In this document: piece after piece, positions 11,683 through 22,497 of the stretch
Layout of the letters: each line of letters starts with the position of its first letter
How positions within the stretch are numbered: the first letter of the stretch is position 1
The notes under the pieces: model-generated
What the model was told of the DNA's origin: nothing
The model's input: the letters and a program-made list of their open reading frames with translations, nothing else
Database searches by the model: none
DNA from: Lithobates sylvaticus
Taxonomy: Eukaryota > Chordata > Amphibia > Anura > Ranidae
Assembly: GCA_028564925.1 (NCBI GenBank)
Contig: CM053027.1
Span: 240,350,715 to 240,414,714, forward strand
Direction: 5' to 3'
DNA: 64,000 nucleotides
Made by a program: the position numbers and the translations under genes

Positions 11683-12526
11683 AAAACATTTTTTTTTTTT
11701 TTTTTTTTTTTTTGTCTTTATTCAATCACTTGGGACTAAAAAAAAAAATATTCAATGGGCTCAACATGCCTCTCAGCAAATAGCTTGGGGTGTCTACTTT
11801 CCAAAATGGGGTCATTTGGGGGGGTTTTGTACTTCCCTGCCATTTTAGCACCTCAAGAAATGAGATAGGCAGTCATAAATTAAAAGCGGTGTAAATTCCA
11901 GAAAATGTACTCTAGTTTGTAGACGCTATAACTTTTGCGCAAACCAATAAATATACGCTTATTGGCATTTTTTTTTACTAAAGACATGTGGCTAAATACA
12001 TTTTGGCCCAAATGTTTGATTAAAATTGAGTTTATTGGATTTTTCTTATAACAAAAAGTAGAAAATATCTTTTTTTTTCAAAATTTTCGCTCTTTTTCCG
12101 TTTATATCGCAAAAAATAAAAATCACAGAGGCAATCAAATACCATCAAAATAAAGCTCTATTTGTGGGAAGAAAAGGACGCCAATTCCGTTTGGGTACAA
12201 CATTGTATGACTGCGCAATTACCAGTTAAAGCAGTGCGAAATTGAAAAAAGACCTCTGGTCCTTTGGCTGCCAAATGGTCCGGGGCTGAAGTGGTTAAAT
12301 GTGATCTACTGGTTACTTAATTTACCATTACTTGGTTTATTTGTACACTCTTTGCTGATATCTATGCTTACGTGATACATGTTCTTTTAATGTCCTTTCG
12401 ATCCTAATGTATACTTGTTCATTCAATGGTAATATGTTTTATCTTGCCTATGGTTTTTAAATGTGGTTTAAAAAAACAAATAAAAAAAAAAAAAAAATAA
12501 AAAAAAATAAAACTTGATAAAACAGA

Positions 12527-14428
12527 TTAACCAGTTAACAACCGGCCTCACAAGTTCCTCTCTTGCGCGCCCCCTGGGGCGCGCACTCGAGAACATACGT
12601 GATCGCCGGGTCCAGAGGACCCGGCGGATCGCGGTAAACGGCCGCTCATCGCTGCCGTTTACCACGTGATCGCTCCGTCAAATGACGGAGCGATCACATG
12701 TAAGCAAACTGGCGTCATTTGATGACACCGGTTCCTCTCTCCTCCTCTCTCTGTACCGATCGGTACAGTGTGAGAGGAGAGGGGGGAGGGATCGGTGGCA
12801 GCAGTGCTGTGGGCGGGTTCTGTAGTGCCCACAGCCTGCTCTGCATGCCACCGATCCATCCATCCATGCTCAGCCATCCCTCCATACCCTGCAATACACA
12901 GCAATAGCCTGCAGTGTATTGCAGGGTATGGAGGGATGGCTGAGCATGGATGGATGGATACCCAGCGATACTCTGCCATACCCTGCGATACTCTGCCATA
13001 CCCTGCGATACTCTGCCATACTCGCTACGATCGAAGCCAGGATAATTTTTTTATTTTATTTCAGGCTTCCCAGCCTAGAGGTGAGATGTGGGGTCTTATT
13101 GACCCCATATCTCACTGTAAAGAGGACCTGTCATGTCATATTCCTATTACAAGGGATGTTTACATTCCTTGTAATAGGAATAAAAGTGATCAAACTAAAG
13201 TAAAATGAACAATAAAAAAAAAAAAAAAATTTTTTAAAGCGCCCCTGTCCCCGTGTGCTCGCATGCAGAAGCGAACGCATACGTAAGTCCCGCCCACATA
13301 TGAAAACGGTGTTCAAACCACACATGTGAGGTATCGCTGCGAACGTTATAGCGAGAACAATAATTTTGGCCCTAGACCTCCTCTCTAACTCAAAACATGT
13401 AACCAGTAAAAAATTTTAAAGCGCCGCCTATGGGGATTTTTAAGTAGCGAAGTTTGGCGCCATTCCACGAGCGTGTGCAATTTTGAAGGGTGACATGTTA
13501 GGTATCTATTTACTCGGCGTAACTTCATCTTTCACAGTATGCAAAAACATTGGGCTAAATTTACAGTTTTGTTTTTTGTAAAGCACAAAACTTTTTTTTT
13601 TTCCAAAAAACGCGTTGAAAAATTGCTGCGCAAGTACCGTGCTAGATAAAAAGTTGCAACGACCGCCATTGTATTTTCTAGGGTCTTTGCTAAAAAAACA
13701 TATATAATGTTTTGGGGTTCTATGTAATTTTCTAGCAAATAAATGATGATTTTCACATGTAGGAGAGAAATGTCAGAATTGTCCTGGGTGCTCCAGAACG
13801 CCTGAAGGCGCTCCCTGCATGTTGGGCCTCTGTATGTGGCCACACTGTGTAAAAGTCTCACACATGTGGTATCGCCGTACTCAGGAGTAATAGCAGAATG
13901 TGTTTTGGGGTGTAATTTGTGGTATGCATATGCTGTGTGAGAAATAACCTGCTAATATAACAATTTTGTGAAAAAAAAAAAAAGAAAAAAAAAAAAAAAT
14001 CTTGATTTTGCAAAGAATTGTGGGAAAAAATGACAACGTCAAAAAACTCACCATGCCTCTTTCTAAATTTACCCCAATTTGTACTTATTTTTACCAAAGA
14101 TATGTAGCAGTATAAATTTTGGCCAAAATTTAGCAATTTAGCAAGAAAAATTACAAATTTGCTAAATTTTTTAACAGAAACGAAGAAAAATTAATTTTTT
14201 TACCAAATTTTCTGTCTTTTTTCTTTTATAGCGCAAAAAATAAAAAACCCAACGGTGATTAAATACCACCAAAAGAAAGCTCTATTTGTGTGAAAAAAAG
14301 GACAAAAATTTCATTTGGGTACAGTGTTGTATGACTGAGTAATTGTCATTCAAAATGTGAGAGCACCGAAAGCTGAAAATTGGTCTGGTTATTAAGGGTG
14401 TTTAAGTGCCCAGTGGTCAAGTGGTTAA
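12527..14428. mobile_element. TTAA-flanked element beside the L1 poly(A) tail
   Basis: TTAA marks both edges (12527-12530 and 14425-14428), with ends CCAGTTAACAACCGG and GTCAAGTGG. The internal order matches the family: a CpG-rich first part, paired AGGGATGTTTACATTCC motifs, GAGGTATCGCTGCGAACG, TATCTATTTACTCGGCGTAAC, then the shared AAAGCTCTATTTGTG block. It has no transposase. Confidence 0.75.
12855..13022. repeat. Hairpin followed by 20-bp tandem units
   Basis: 12855-12958 is an inverted repeat: CCATCCATCCATGCTCAGCC pairs with GGCTGAGCATGGATGGATGG around GCAATACA-type sequence. Directly after it, CCCTGCGATACTCTGCCATA repeats about three times with a 20-bp period. Confidence 0.85.
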
Positions 14429-15350
14429 AAAAAAATAAAAATAAAAAAAAAAATAAAAAATCAGAAATGTTGTGCGTTTTGTGATCTGATGGTGCCACCA
14501 TTGATTTCGAAATTCGGCCAACCAAGCCTTCAATTTCACCTTATGTTGCTACAGAAAATAATTTTCGTGGCCAGGAATCCTTCTTTCTTTCTTTCCGGGA
14601 AATTTCTGTTCTTGCACTCACGCGTATTTTTCGATTCGATTTCTTGCACGATTCTCCCATCATTGATTAGAAAATCTTTGTCTTTCCAAAAATTTCCAAC
14701 ATGCCCCATTGCTCAAATTCGATGGCCGCGTGAAAATCAGCTGTTGCTGCAGCCCAATAATGGTGCGAAATTCGAAAGAAAATTCTTAGATAAGATTTTG
14801 GAAATTCAACCCATGTATGGCCAGCCTAAGTGCAGCCATAATAAGAAACAAAACAAAACAAAAAAAACAACACATACACATCAGCACATAACTTACAGTC
14901 ATTAGGATGTGTATCTTGTGCAGATGCCATTTTATTTAGGTAAAAACTTCCTCCGTCCATGACCCCCCCAACCCCACCTCTACTGCTGTAAGGTATAAGC
15001 TCATAACCAAGGTAGTTTTCAAAGTAATAGGTTGCTGGCAACTGACACTTTCAGAAACACTGATGTTTAAAGGGATGAAACTCACAAGCAAAAGCCCATG
15101 GCTGAAGAAAAATGCCTCAGCTTAGCTCCGCCAGGTGCCACATTGAAAACACCTAACATCAATACTCAGTGCAGTGGACACTTATCTAAGCTCAAGACAC
15201 ATGGAGTGGTAAAAGGTGTTTGATGCCCACGTGACCTTTGGTTAAACCCGACACTCAGAAATCAAAGATTAGAACAGGAGGGTTCACTATATAAAACCTA
15301 GATGGGCCAATGACAGTTCTACAATTCAGTTTGAAAAAAAAAAAGGTTAC
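14429..15350. other. EIF2D intron 3, partly repeat-derived
   Basis: No exon was found. A GTATGGCCAGCCTAAG motif near 14816-14831 resembles one end of a common amphibian MITE with GGCCATACA ends, but the partner end was not seen. The first 40 bp are A-rich and may be the L1 tail displaced by the TTAA element. Confidence 0.35.
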
Positions 15351-15434
15351 CTGCACCGCCAGACATTCTTTCAAATACAGGTGGCCAGGTGGTGAACACT
15401 GGTAGAAGATCTGGATGGCGCCACAAAGTGTAAA
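15351..15434 (-). CDS. EIF2D: EIF2D exon 3
   Basis: The exon is 84 nt between an AAACAG acceptor and a CAG|GTAACC donor, read on the minus strand. Joined in phase to exon 2 it encodes VYTLWRHPDLLPVFTTWPP and then VFERMSGGA, which matches the conserved start of the PUA-side region of eIF2D (vertebrate VYTLW...PDLLP.FTTWP..LE...GGADLMLPG). It ends in phase 1, as needed for the following Asp codon. No downstream exon appears in the remaining 15 kb, so intron 3 is longer than that. Confidence 0.9.
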
Positions 15435-16379
15435 CTGTTTCAAACACAAAGTCAAGCATGATTACAAACTTTTATATACATTATAAATTAACAAAATATA
15501 TGCAATGCATTTGTCTCTGAAGGCGACCATAAGTTAGGGGGTAACCAAGACCAAACTTTAGGTAGTTTAACATTTATCCTTTAGGCACTGGGCATTATAT
15601 GCCTACAATTATTTTTACATATAACTGGAAAGTGGTCCATTTGCTTATTTATAAACTTGGCTACAGTTTAACAGGAAAGTATTGACTGAGGTTCTATCCC
15701 TTCTGTGCTCCAACCAAAACCTGGGGAAAAAAAATCAAATATCTCAATAGATGGTGTCATGATGCTTTGCACACAGCACTAAGCATGCTTCATGCTTACA
15801 ATTACTGCCTTGCATATCAGGCATCTCCTGTTTTCCTCAACATTCATTTGTTATTTTTCTCTGCAGAATATTAGGCATAATAGATATCTATTTCTCAACT
15901 GGTAGGACAAGTGGATAGACTTAGCTGATGTTTATTTAGGCTGCATGATTCATAAAATGGACATAGCTTGTAAAAGTATGTCAACTGAATTATAAAACTA
16001 TCACTAAGTTGACATAATTGTGGAATGAAAAAGTATTTTATTTTTATTTAAACAAAGTGTTGAAGTAACTGAACAAGCACCCCTGCAATTGTTATAATTT
16101 GTTCAAACGCTCGACACAATAATTTTTGCTGGGCTGCTTGTTTTGAAGGAACAGAAGGGAAAAAAAATAAAAAAGGCATGAGAAATTAAATAATTTATTC
16201 ATACAATATAATGATTAGCATCAACACTCTGGCTGCAGTTACAATGCAGTGCTGGTGGCTCACACACAAAAGATAAGCAAAGTTTTAATGCTCTTCACAA
16301 CTGACAAAATATGAATTCTAGTATGTGATCCCCTTGGAGTTATAAAGCGGTTGCAAAGTCCTGAAAAAATAAATAAAAA

Positions 16380-16425
16380 AAGTTATATATATATATATAT
16401 ATATATATATTACACACACACACAG
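16380..16425. repeat. (TA)n(CA)n microsatellite
   Basis: Alternating TA for about 28 bp runs into CACACACACA. It lies in EIF2D intron 2. The rest of this 1.75-kb intron holds no other recognised gene, and 16430-16780 looks like a repeat with a small palindrome (AATATCTCCTAAAC with GTTTAGGAGATATT). Confidence 0.8.
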
Positions 16426-17189
16426 TTCATGGCTTAAGGTGTTAGCATGCGTCACATACTAGCACATTATGACAGAATTTGCGTGCTGTCACTGCTCTCA
16501 AAGGCTTCCATCTTCAACCGTTTTTTTTTCCAGGTTGCGGACTCTGGCTGTTTAAATGGCAGTCGCAATGATGTCACTCCTGCACATGTGCATAGGAGTC
16601 ACAGATGCAGCACAGCACCCTGGATTGATGGCACATTCAGTGTGCCCTTAATTCAGAGCGCAGTGTGCATGAGCCAGTGATGTCACGGCTGAAAAACATG
16701 TGAATATCTCCTAAACAGTGCATGTTTAGGAGATATTAATTTTACCTATAGGAAAGCTTAATTATAAAAAGGTGACAAATGCAGACTTTACTACTGCTTT
16801 CAGAGTAAACTCAACTGGATCATGGTTAAAACAGGTTGTCAAGCATTTTTTAACAAGTTACAATCCAAATGTGAGAACATCTGGTACCAATACTTCTCAC
16901 TTCTATGACCCCATGCAAAGTTTCCATTGCACTCGTCCCTCTCTTCCCCACTCCTGTTTTCTTATTTTGCTCTTCAGAGTTTGCTTGTACCTGGTTTAAG
17001 TACATTCATCCCTGTTGTACTGTCTCATGTGTGATGGTAAAGCAAAACCTATATGCTCTGTAAAATACTGATGACCATTTCCATGTTTATTCAGGATCAT
17101 GCAAAATTTTGCAAAAATATTGAAGCAGAAATACCAAATTGTGACAGTTAAAATCTGACAATTGTCTAGTGTATTAAAAAAAATCAAAC

Positions 17190-17380
17190 CTGTTGGGTAG
17201 AAATTTTTTCCAAGTTCAAATATGAAAGGATTTCTGTTGTGGACATAGATTGACACTGCATCTCCTTTGTGGACAAATACTTTAGCAATGGTCAAGTCTT
17301 CTTTGGGTGGCATTAGTTCAGCAAGCTTTTCAGTAGTCAGTGAAGGAAATGTGGAGCTAATGTCTCCTCGCAACTTTTTC
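17190..17380 (-). CDS. EIF2D: EIF2D exon 2
   Basis: eIF2D (formerly ligatin) is a cytosolic translation factor that binds the 40S subunit and delivers or removes tRNA independently of GTP in reinitiation and ribosome recycling; it is related to MCT-1/DENR. This 191-nt exon lies between a CTTAATAG acceptor and an ACAG|GTTTGA donor. It supplies 63 whole codons, KKLRGDISSTFPSL through KVFVHKGDAVSIYVHNRNP to FELGKNFYPT, which align along their length with the vertebrate N-terminal domain (KLRADV...FP.L...KL..HKGDAV..YV...NP..FEL.KN.YPT). The first G completes an Arg codon begun in exon 1 and the last G begins Val in exon 3, so all three phases fit. I see no damage. Confidence 0.93.
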
Positions 17381-18149
17381 CTATTAAGTGAAAAAACATG
17401 AAGAACTGAAACACAGAATCTTCTTGCCTTGCTTAGTTTAACTTTCTTTGCATTGAATCTTTAAAATGATATCAAGTAACCCAAATATTATGTAAAAGAC
17501 AAGCATTGAGTATACAATTTGTGTACTAGTTAAGGATTTACAGAACAAACAAAGAACGGTGGGGTATGCTCTCCCATTGGCTGCTCAGCCATTTACCAGA
17601 GATTTTAGATTCTATGAATGAATATAAAGTTTCCTCTGATTGGCTGAGGCGGAGACTGTGATGTCATCTGCCCACCTCAGCTAATCTGAGGAAGTTTTAA
17701 AGCTGAACTCTACATACAATTTTTATTCTATATAAAATTGGTAGTTCCTTTATTACCTTTACTCAATATCTTAAATCCAGCATAAGGCCTCATTCTCCTC
17801 TATATCAGTTTCATAAGACTGGCCCCAATACCTGCTCTTTTCATAGCCACAAGTCTTGCAATTTCCTCAGTTTTGTTCCTTTGTTAGTGAGTGGTGAAAT
17901 ATTTGCATTGCAACTTGCTGTAGTGGAAGGATTCAGGAGTTTCAGACTCCCGGTCTCACATTTCTATATAGTACTTCATTTTCCCATCGCACACGTTCCT
18001 GAAAATGCTCTCAGTTTTGGGTGCTGTAGCAACAACCAGCTGGATACTGGTTCAAGTCACAATGAAGATATTTGCCAGCACACCATGGAGCGACACAAAT
18101 AGCGTCCAAAAGGGTGATTTATTGCATGATCACAACATGGGGATAGTGC

Positions 18150-18183
18150 AACGTTTCGATGCCACGCAGGGCCCCTTCGTCAG
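18150..18183 (-). ncRNA. Hammerhead core, minus-strand arm
   Basis: Mirror copy of the core at 18203-18236, read on the minus strand, with a small change in helix II. CTGACGA, GAA and ACGT are retained. Confidence 0.55.
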
Positions 18184-18202
18184 GCATGTGATGATCACAT
18201 GC

Positions 18203-18236
18203 CTGACGAAGGGGCCCTGCGTGGCTCCGAAACGTT
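18203..18236 (+). ncRNA. Hammerhead core, plus-strand arm
   Basis: CTGACGA is followed by a 6-bp helix II (GGGGCC with GGCTCC, loop CTGCGT), GAA, the self-complementary ACGT, then T at the cleavage position. Helix I is short (TGC with GCA) because the inverted junction cuts it off. Confidence 0.6.
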
Positions 18237-19009
18237 GCACTATCCCCATGTTGTGATCATGCAATAAATCACCCTTTTGGACGCTATTTGTGTCGCTCCA
18301 TGGTGTGCTAGCAAATATCTTCATTGTCTCATTTCTATATAGACTGCATCATTTGATTGACAAACCAGGAGCCTCCTGGTCTGTCACATCGATCCCCACT
18401 GAGAACTACAAATCACCTGACCACACTCACAGTCGGAATAAGGTCTATTGAGAACTACAATTCCTATTGCATTATGGGAATTTTACTGCACAGTAAGTGA
18501 CAGTGCACTTGTTCGACTCCTCTTCTGGGTACACTAGCTTAGCATAGCTGCATTCTGTAAATGAAGATGATGACTTTGCGGATTACAAAATGGTACCTTT
18601 CAATATGTACTTACATTCAATTAGAAACTGTCCCCCGGAGTAATTGTTTTCCACTACAAGATATACTCATTCTCATTCTTCTACATTAAAAGAGGAATTT
18701 TGCTTGTATTCTTAAAAAAGTCAGCAACTACAAATACTAACAAATACTTCCAAGTCCATGGAGTAAAGCTCAGTTTTCCCTGGAACCGATTTTTTTCCAT
18801 GCTATAGATCAGCAGGAGCAGTTATCTTGGATGTGGGAGCTGGCCACGTCTTACTGATGTTTTACAGCTGGCATCCCACTGCGCAAGTGCGAGATCAAGT
18901 GACGCTGCGAGACAAACTGACCTTATTCTTACTTAGGCAAGGATTGAGGAAGTAGGAGCAAGAAAAAAGGGATGCTCATTCCCCGAAAAAAAGAAAGTAT
19001 GAAAATTAG

Positions 19010-19127
19010 TTAAAGCGGGGTTCCCACATAAAAAAAAAAAAAATGTAAAGTCAGCAGCTACAAATACTGCAGCTGCTGACTTTTAATAATCGGACACTTA
19101 CCTGTCCGGCACCGTAACTGTGGGCGC
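19010..19127. repeat. Repeat fragment with GTCAGCAGCTAC hairpin
   Basis: AAAGTCAGCAGCTACAAATA pairs with the following GCAGCTGCTGACTTTTAA. The same hairpin and the following CGGACACTTACCTGTCC occur at 22745-22805, so this is a dispersed family that starts TTAAAG. Confidence 0.6.
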
Positions 19128-19600
19128 CTGGAACGCACGCTATACAGTGGCGGATTCGGATGTTTTCACTGATGCCTGTTCTTGCCAGATATCCTGTAAG
19201 TGGCACCTAGTTTGCGCTCTATATCCTATTTTAGTGGTATTTCACTATGAGCTTTCTCTTTGTTTTCCCATCTATGGAGTGTGGCGTATCATTTCTGTTA
19301 TAAAGCAACCCCCTTGGAAGAGTTTTTGAGCAACCATCCTACATATCCCAGATCAATAGATCAAAGCCTTTTTAACCCCAGACTGCAAAGCTGAGGGTTC
19401 ATTGTTTCTGGTGAATGGGTCACCGAAAGGGGAGTGTGGCACAACACACTTTGCAAGTTTGGAGCACTGTTGCACTTTATTCCATTATCATACGAGCACC
19501 AAGCACTTTACAGATTTGTGTATAATATATATTTGTTGTATTTTTATTTTGTATAGCACAATTATTAAATACAAATATTAAATAATATTACACCAACCAC
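19128..19600 (+). mobile_element. Possible Penelope-related 3' fragment
   Basis: The first bases (TGGAACGCACGCTA) match 9674-9687 inside the Penelope-related insertion at 9565, and similarity to the preceding hairpin repeat stops exactly here, as for a 5'-truncated insertion. No ribozyme core or reverse transcriptase remains. Confidence 0.35.
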
Positions 19601-19645
19601 CATGAATTGTATAGAATAATGTAAGAATCCCCCTTTAGCCTAGGC

Positions 19646-19826
19646 CGTGGTTCTCAATTCCTGTCCTCGGGACACTAACAGGCCAGATTTTAAGTATTAC
19701 CTTGGGAAGATGCAGACTAGAATACTGCAATCACTGAGCAGAAAATTATATCACCTGTGATGCATTTCAGTTATCTTGCAAACCTGGCCTGTTAGTGGGT
19801 CCTGAGGACAGGAGTTGAAAACCACT
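19646..19826. mobile_element. hAT MITE, uninterrupted copy
   Basis: The ends CGTGGTTCTCAATTCCTGTC and its inverse ending GTTGAAAACCACT are flanked by AGCCTAGGC on both sides (19637-19645 and 19827-19835), which contains the 8-bp duplication. This copy serves as the empty-site reference for the interrupted copy at 51998-52439. Confidence 0.85.
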
Positions 19827-20454
19827 AGCCTAGGCTCAGTAGCATATTGTATACGTGTGTTTTTGCACTACATGATTAGGACAGGCTGCCCTACACACAC
19901 CAAGAAAGCTCCTGTACCTTTTCATGCTTGGCACGTTTTGATCGCTCTCCAAAAAATACACATCTGCTTGGGGTGCCATTAACAATCAACAGCACTGCAA
20001 GGGGATGCTCCTTTTGCACACATTCTGTGAACATACGCTTTTGCATGCATTCATGGAACAGTCAGATGTGAATGGAGCCTAATCGATAGCTAAAAATATC
20101 ATGGTTTTCAGTGGTTACTTATCTGAGTAGCAGAAATTGCTCAAGCTAGCAACCTCTGGAGAAACCCTGGTTGGGAAAATACTTACTGCAGTTTTCCTTT
20201 CAAGCGCCGAACCACGACAGCACATATGTGGTTGTGTGCTGCCATGTTGGTGCAAGGAAAATAGAAAATTATTTCAAATACCATCATTTTGCTTTCCTAG
20301 TGCCAAAACCATCTGTACTGGGCCAATCATCTGCAGCTGGGGCATTATCTGCCCTGCACATATACAAGGGGCATGTATAAATGCAGCACACCATGGCCAC
20401 TGATGATTTGCCCTGTACAGGTGACAGCTTCCTAGTGGACTCTCACATGTGTGT

Positions 20455-20659
20455 TAGGATGAGCTTGGGCGTGTTCGCAACTCCATGTGCCTGCACCCAC
20501 AAAGAAGCTGATACTCCGCAGTGCTAATCACAGGCAGTGAGATGTTTCCAGATCCGCGGCTGCACAGATCGGGAAATGTCTCACTGCCTGTGATTAGCAT
20601 TGCAGTGTCAGCTTCCTGGCGGGCACGTGAAGTTGCGAACAAGCCTGAGCACATCCTTA
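20455..20659. mobile_element. Foldback MITE (AGGATGAGC ends), copy 1
   Basis: Almost the whole 205 bp pairs with itself: AGGATGAGCTTGGGCGTGTT against its inverse at the right, and GCTAATCACAGGCAGTGAGA against the inner right arm. The family recurs at 22498-22712. The superfamily is not certain; the ends resemble hAT (TAGGGATGAGC). Confidence 0.75.
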
Positions 20660-21169
20660 GGCTTGAAATCCCCCCACTTCTCAGCTTATCCCTGATGTTT
20701 ACATATCTTTCAGTACTGTAATGCCTCTACAATATTCGGTCATTACACCCCCAACCTCACTGCTGTTTTAGCCTATGAGACCATTTTTACTAATACCAAC
20801 CCAAACATTAGAAGATCTAAAGTTTGATTTAGCTAAAATCATTCCCTAATGACACAAGCAGTATTAGATTACCAATTGCCTCGCATCACAAGCAAAGTGA
20901 CTTTTTGTATAATAATGTTAAGTGAACGATCCTCAGATCAGAGCAGCTATAGTAGAGGGATATCTGTACCCAGGTCCCAGCAGGAGAAAAAAATAAATAA
21001 CACCCCCCCCCCACCAAAAAAAAAAAAATATGCAAGCATACTTCCTCTCATCAAACCGTACTGCCTCTGCCTGGCTTTCCTGAACACAACTAAAACACAT
21101 GTCTATAACCGGCCATACTTCTCCAGCACACAGAGCAATGACAAAAGTACACAAAACACTCATTATCAC

Positions 21170-21225
21170 CTGTCCGAGCTTTTCAAGGCACTGTGTGACT
21201 TCACTCTGAACGCCTTACAGAACAT
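21170..21225 (-). CDS. EIF2D: EIF2D exon 1 with start codon
   Basis: On the minus strand an ATG opens MFCKAFRVKSHSALKSSD and is followed after AG by a GTGATAA donor. Vertebrate eIF2D begins MFAKAFRVKSNTAIKGSD, so the start codon and exon border are well supported. The split codon AG|G gives Arg when joined to exon 2. Intron 1 is about 3.8 kb and filled with repeats. Only the first 110 codons of a protein of roughly 580 residues are in this window. Confidence 0.93.
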
Positions 21226-21430
21226 GGCCGGCGACTGAAAGACACAGGGCAGCAGAATAAAAAATAAAATAAATAAAAACTACAGCCAATAAAACCAGTT
21301 ATGGCATGGGAACTATCGCTTCCGGTCCGTTATTGAATGCGGTCCGTCTGGAAACTGCGACTTCCTGTAGAATAGGTCCTCTGCTGCTCGTGCGCTGATG
21401 CTCTGTTCTTCCTTCTATAGAAGGAGGTGA
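21226..21430 (-). promoter_or_regulatory. EIF2D: EIF2D 5' UTR and promoter region
   Basis: Upstream of the ATG there are two ETS-like motifs, CCGGAAG at about 21319-21326 and ACAGGAAGT near 21360-21369 (minus-strand sense). There is also a CCAAT-type GCCAAT on the plus strand at 21284-21289 and no TATA box near the ATG. This fits a TATA-less housekeeping promoter. The transcription start cannot be fixed from sequence. Confidence 0.55.
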
Positions 21431-21542
21431 CAGATAACAAGACCTGGGCTATTTGCTGTGCTTAGCACTATGCATAGCTTCCCGAGTGTCCCTCTGTATA
21501 GAACACTATTACAAAGTATTAACTATCAAGAAAGAACTTGGT

Positions 21543-22497
21543 TTAACCACTTAAAATACCAGGCATTTTCTGGCACTTTTTGTTTAATGTAACTATAAGT
21601 TTGTTTATTTTTTTGCTAGAAAATTACTTCGAACCCCCAAACATTATATATTTTTTAAACGTGGAGGTGCTAGAGAATAAATTGGTGGGTTTTGCAATTT
21701 ATTTTGTCACACGGTATTTGCGCAATACATTTTGTAAAATATAAAAGATGATGTCATGCCAAGTAAATAGATATCAGTCATAGATAATTATGGGCTACAT
21801 GGGTACCTCATCCTATAAAATACTTAGAAATGTGGAAAAGAACAGCTGACAGACTTTAGCGGTACTAGAAGAGGACAATGAAAATCCAATAAATAAAATA
21901 TTGTCTTTATTAAATAAAGACAATAGTTTATTTATTGGGTTTTCATTGTCCTCTTCTGGTATCGCTAAAGTCCGTCAGATTTTCTTTTCCACATTTCTAG
22001 ATATCAAACATGTCACGCTTTAAAATTGTGCCCGCTCGTGCAATGGCGACAAATGACGTAAATTTTACTATCTATAGGCGATTAAAGGTTAACACTTTAG
22101 ATGTACGAAGGGGGTCTAGTGCTAGAATTACTGCAGATGATCCAACACGTGTGGGGGCGATCGGTGTGTGCGCGCGGGACCGACGCACACATTCACCTGC
22201 GCTAGCACGGAGGGGACAGGGACACTATTTTTTTATTTTTAACTGTTGCTTTAAATGTTTGTTTTTTTAATCACTTTTATTGCTGTCACAAAGAATGTAA
22301 ACATCCTTGCGACAGCAATAGGCACGTGACAGGTACTCTTTATGGCAGGATCTGGGGTTAATAAGACCCCAAATCTGTCCTTTGCACTTGAAAGCATTCA
22401 GAAGATCTGCATTCTTGAATACTTTTGATTTTCCAAAAAATGGCACCGTTGAAGAAATGTCGTAGTTTCCGGGTTACCATAGAGGAGACTGGATCAA
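21543..22497 (-). mobile_element. TTAA-flanked element, reverse orientation, one end lost
   Basis: TTAACCACTTAAAATACCAG at 21543 is the inverse of the family right end. The body matches other copies in reverse (AAGTAAATAGATATC, CATGTCACGCTTTAAAATTG, then the paired TGTAAACATCC motifs). The other end is not seen before the MITE at 22498. A 222-bp palindromic insert (21777-21998) interrupts it. Confidence 0.7.
21777..21998. mobile_element. Palindromic insertion with 8-bp target duplication
   Basis: AGATATCA flanks both sides (21769-21776, 21999-22006), and the sequence on either side is continuous in sister elements. Most of the insert is an inverted repeat (TAGAAATGTGGAAAAG with CTTTTCCACATTTCTA) around AATAAATAAA-type sequence, similar in shape to the Penelope-type 3' end pair at 18059. 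Confidence 0.7.

Larger units (their letters stand above)
6180..12298. mobile_element. 6.1-kb TTAA-flanked non-autonomous DNA element
   Basis: It starts TTAACCACTTCCCGACC and ends GAAGTGGTTAA, with the target TTAA at 6180-6183 and 12295-12298. Related copies in this window (12527, 21543, 29197, 32476, 34168, 48647) share the subterminal ACCACCAAAAGAAAGCTCTA-type block near one end. TTAA targets are used by piggyBac and Kolobok; I cannot decide between them because no transposase is present. The size comes from a 352-bp duplication, a 0.75-kb palindrome and a nested 1.26-kb insertion. Confidence 0.75.
1495..12526 (+). mobile_element. Old L1 (LINE) interrupted by two large DNA elements
   Basis: ORF2 remnants fill 1495-3770 and the 3' UTR starts after that. 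The UTR stops at a hAT element (4015-6172), is followed at once by a TTAA-flanked element (6180-12298), and resumes at 12299 with about 170 bp of AT-rich sequence ending in an A-rich tail (12470-12515). Removing both inserts leaves a continuous L1 3' end with one copy of TTAA, which is the basis for reading this as one element. The copy is 5' truncated. Confidence 0.75.
18059..18327. mobile_element. Head-to-head pair of Penelope-type 3' ends (269-bp palindrome)
   Basis: A nearly perfect inverted repeat has its centre at 18193 and no net indel between arms. Each arm runs outward from CATGCCTGACGAAGGGG through a hammerhead core to CAATAAATCACCCTTTTGG and TGGTGTGC. The layout copies on a small scale the 6.4-kb inverted dimer at 53119-59511. 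It lies in EIF2D intron 1. Small open frames on both strands here are palindrome by-products. Confidence 0.7.

Noticed and set aside
1-15350. EIF2D exon 4 (expected to begin with DLMLPG)
   Set aside because: No matching minus-strand sequence was found in the non-repeat parts, so the exon must lie beyond the left edge.
18005-18324. Two similar frames on opposite strands (MKIFASTPWSDTNS)
   Set aside because: They are mirror images produced by the 269-bp palindrome.
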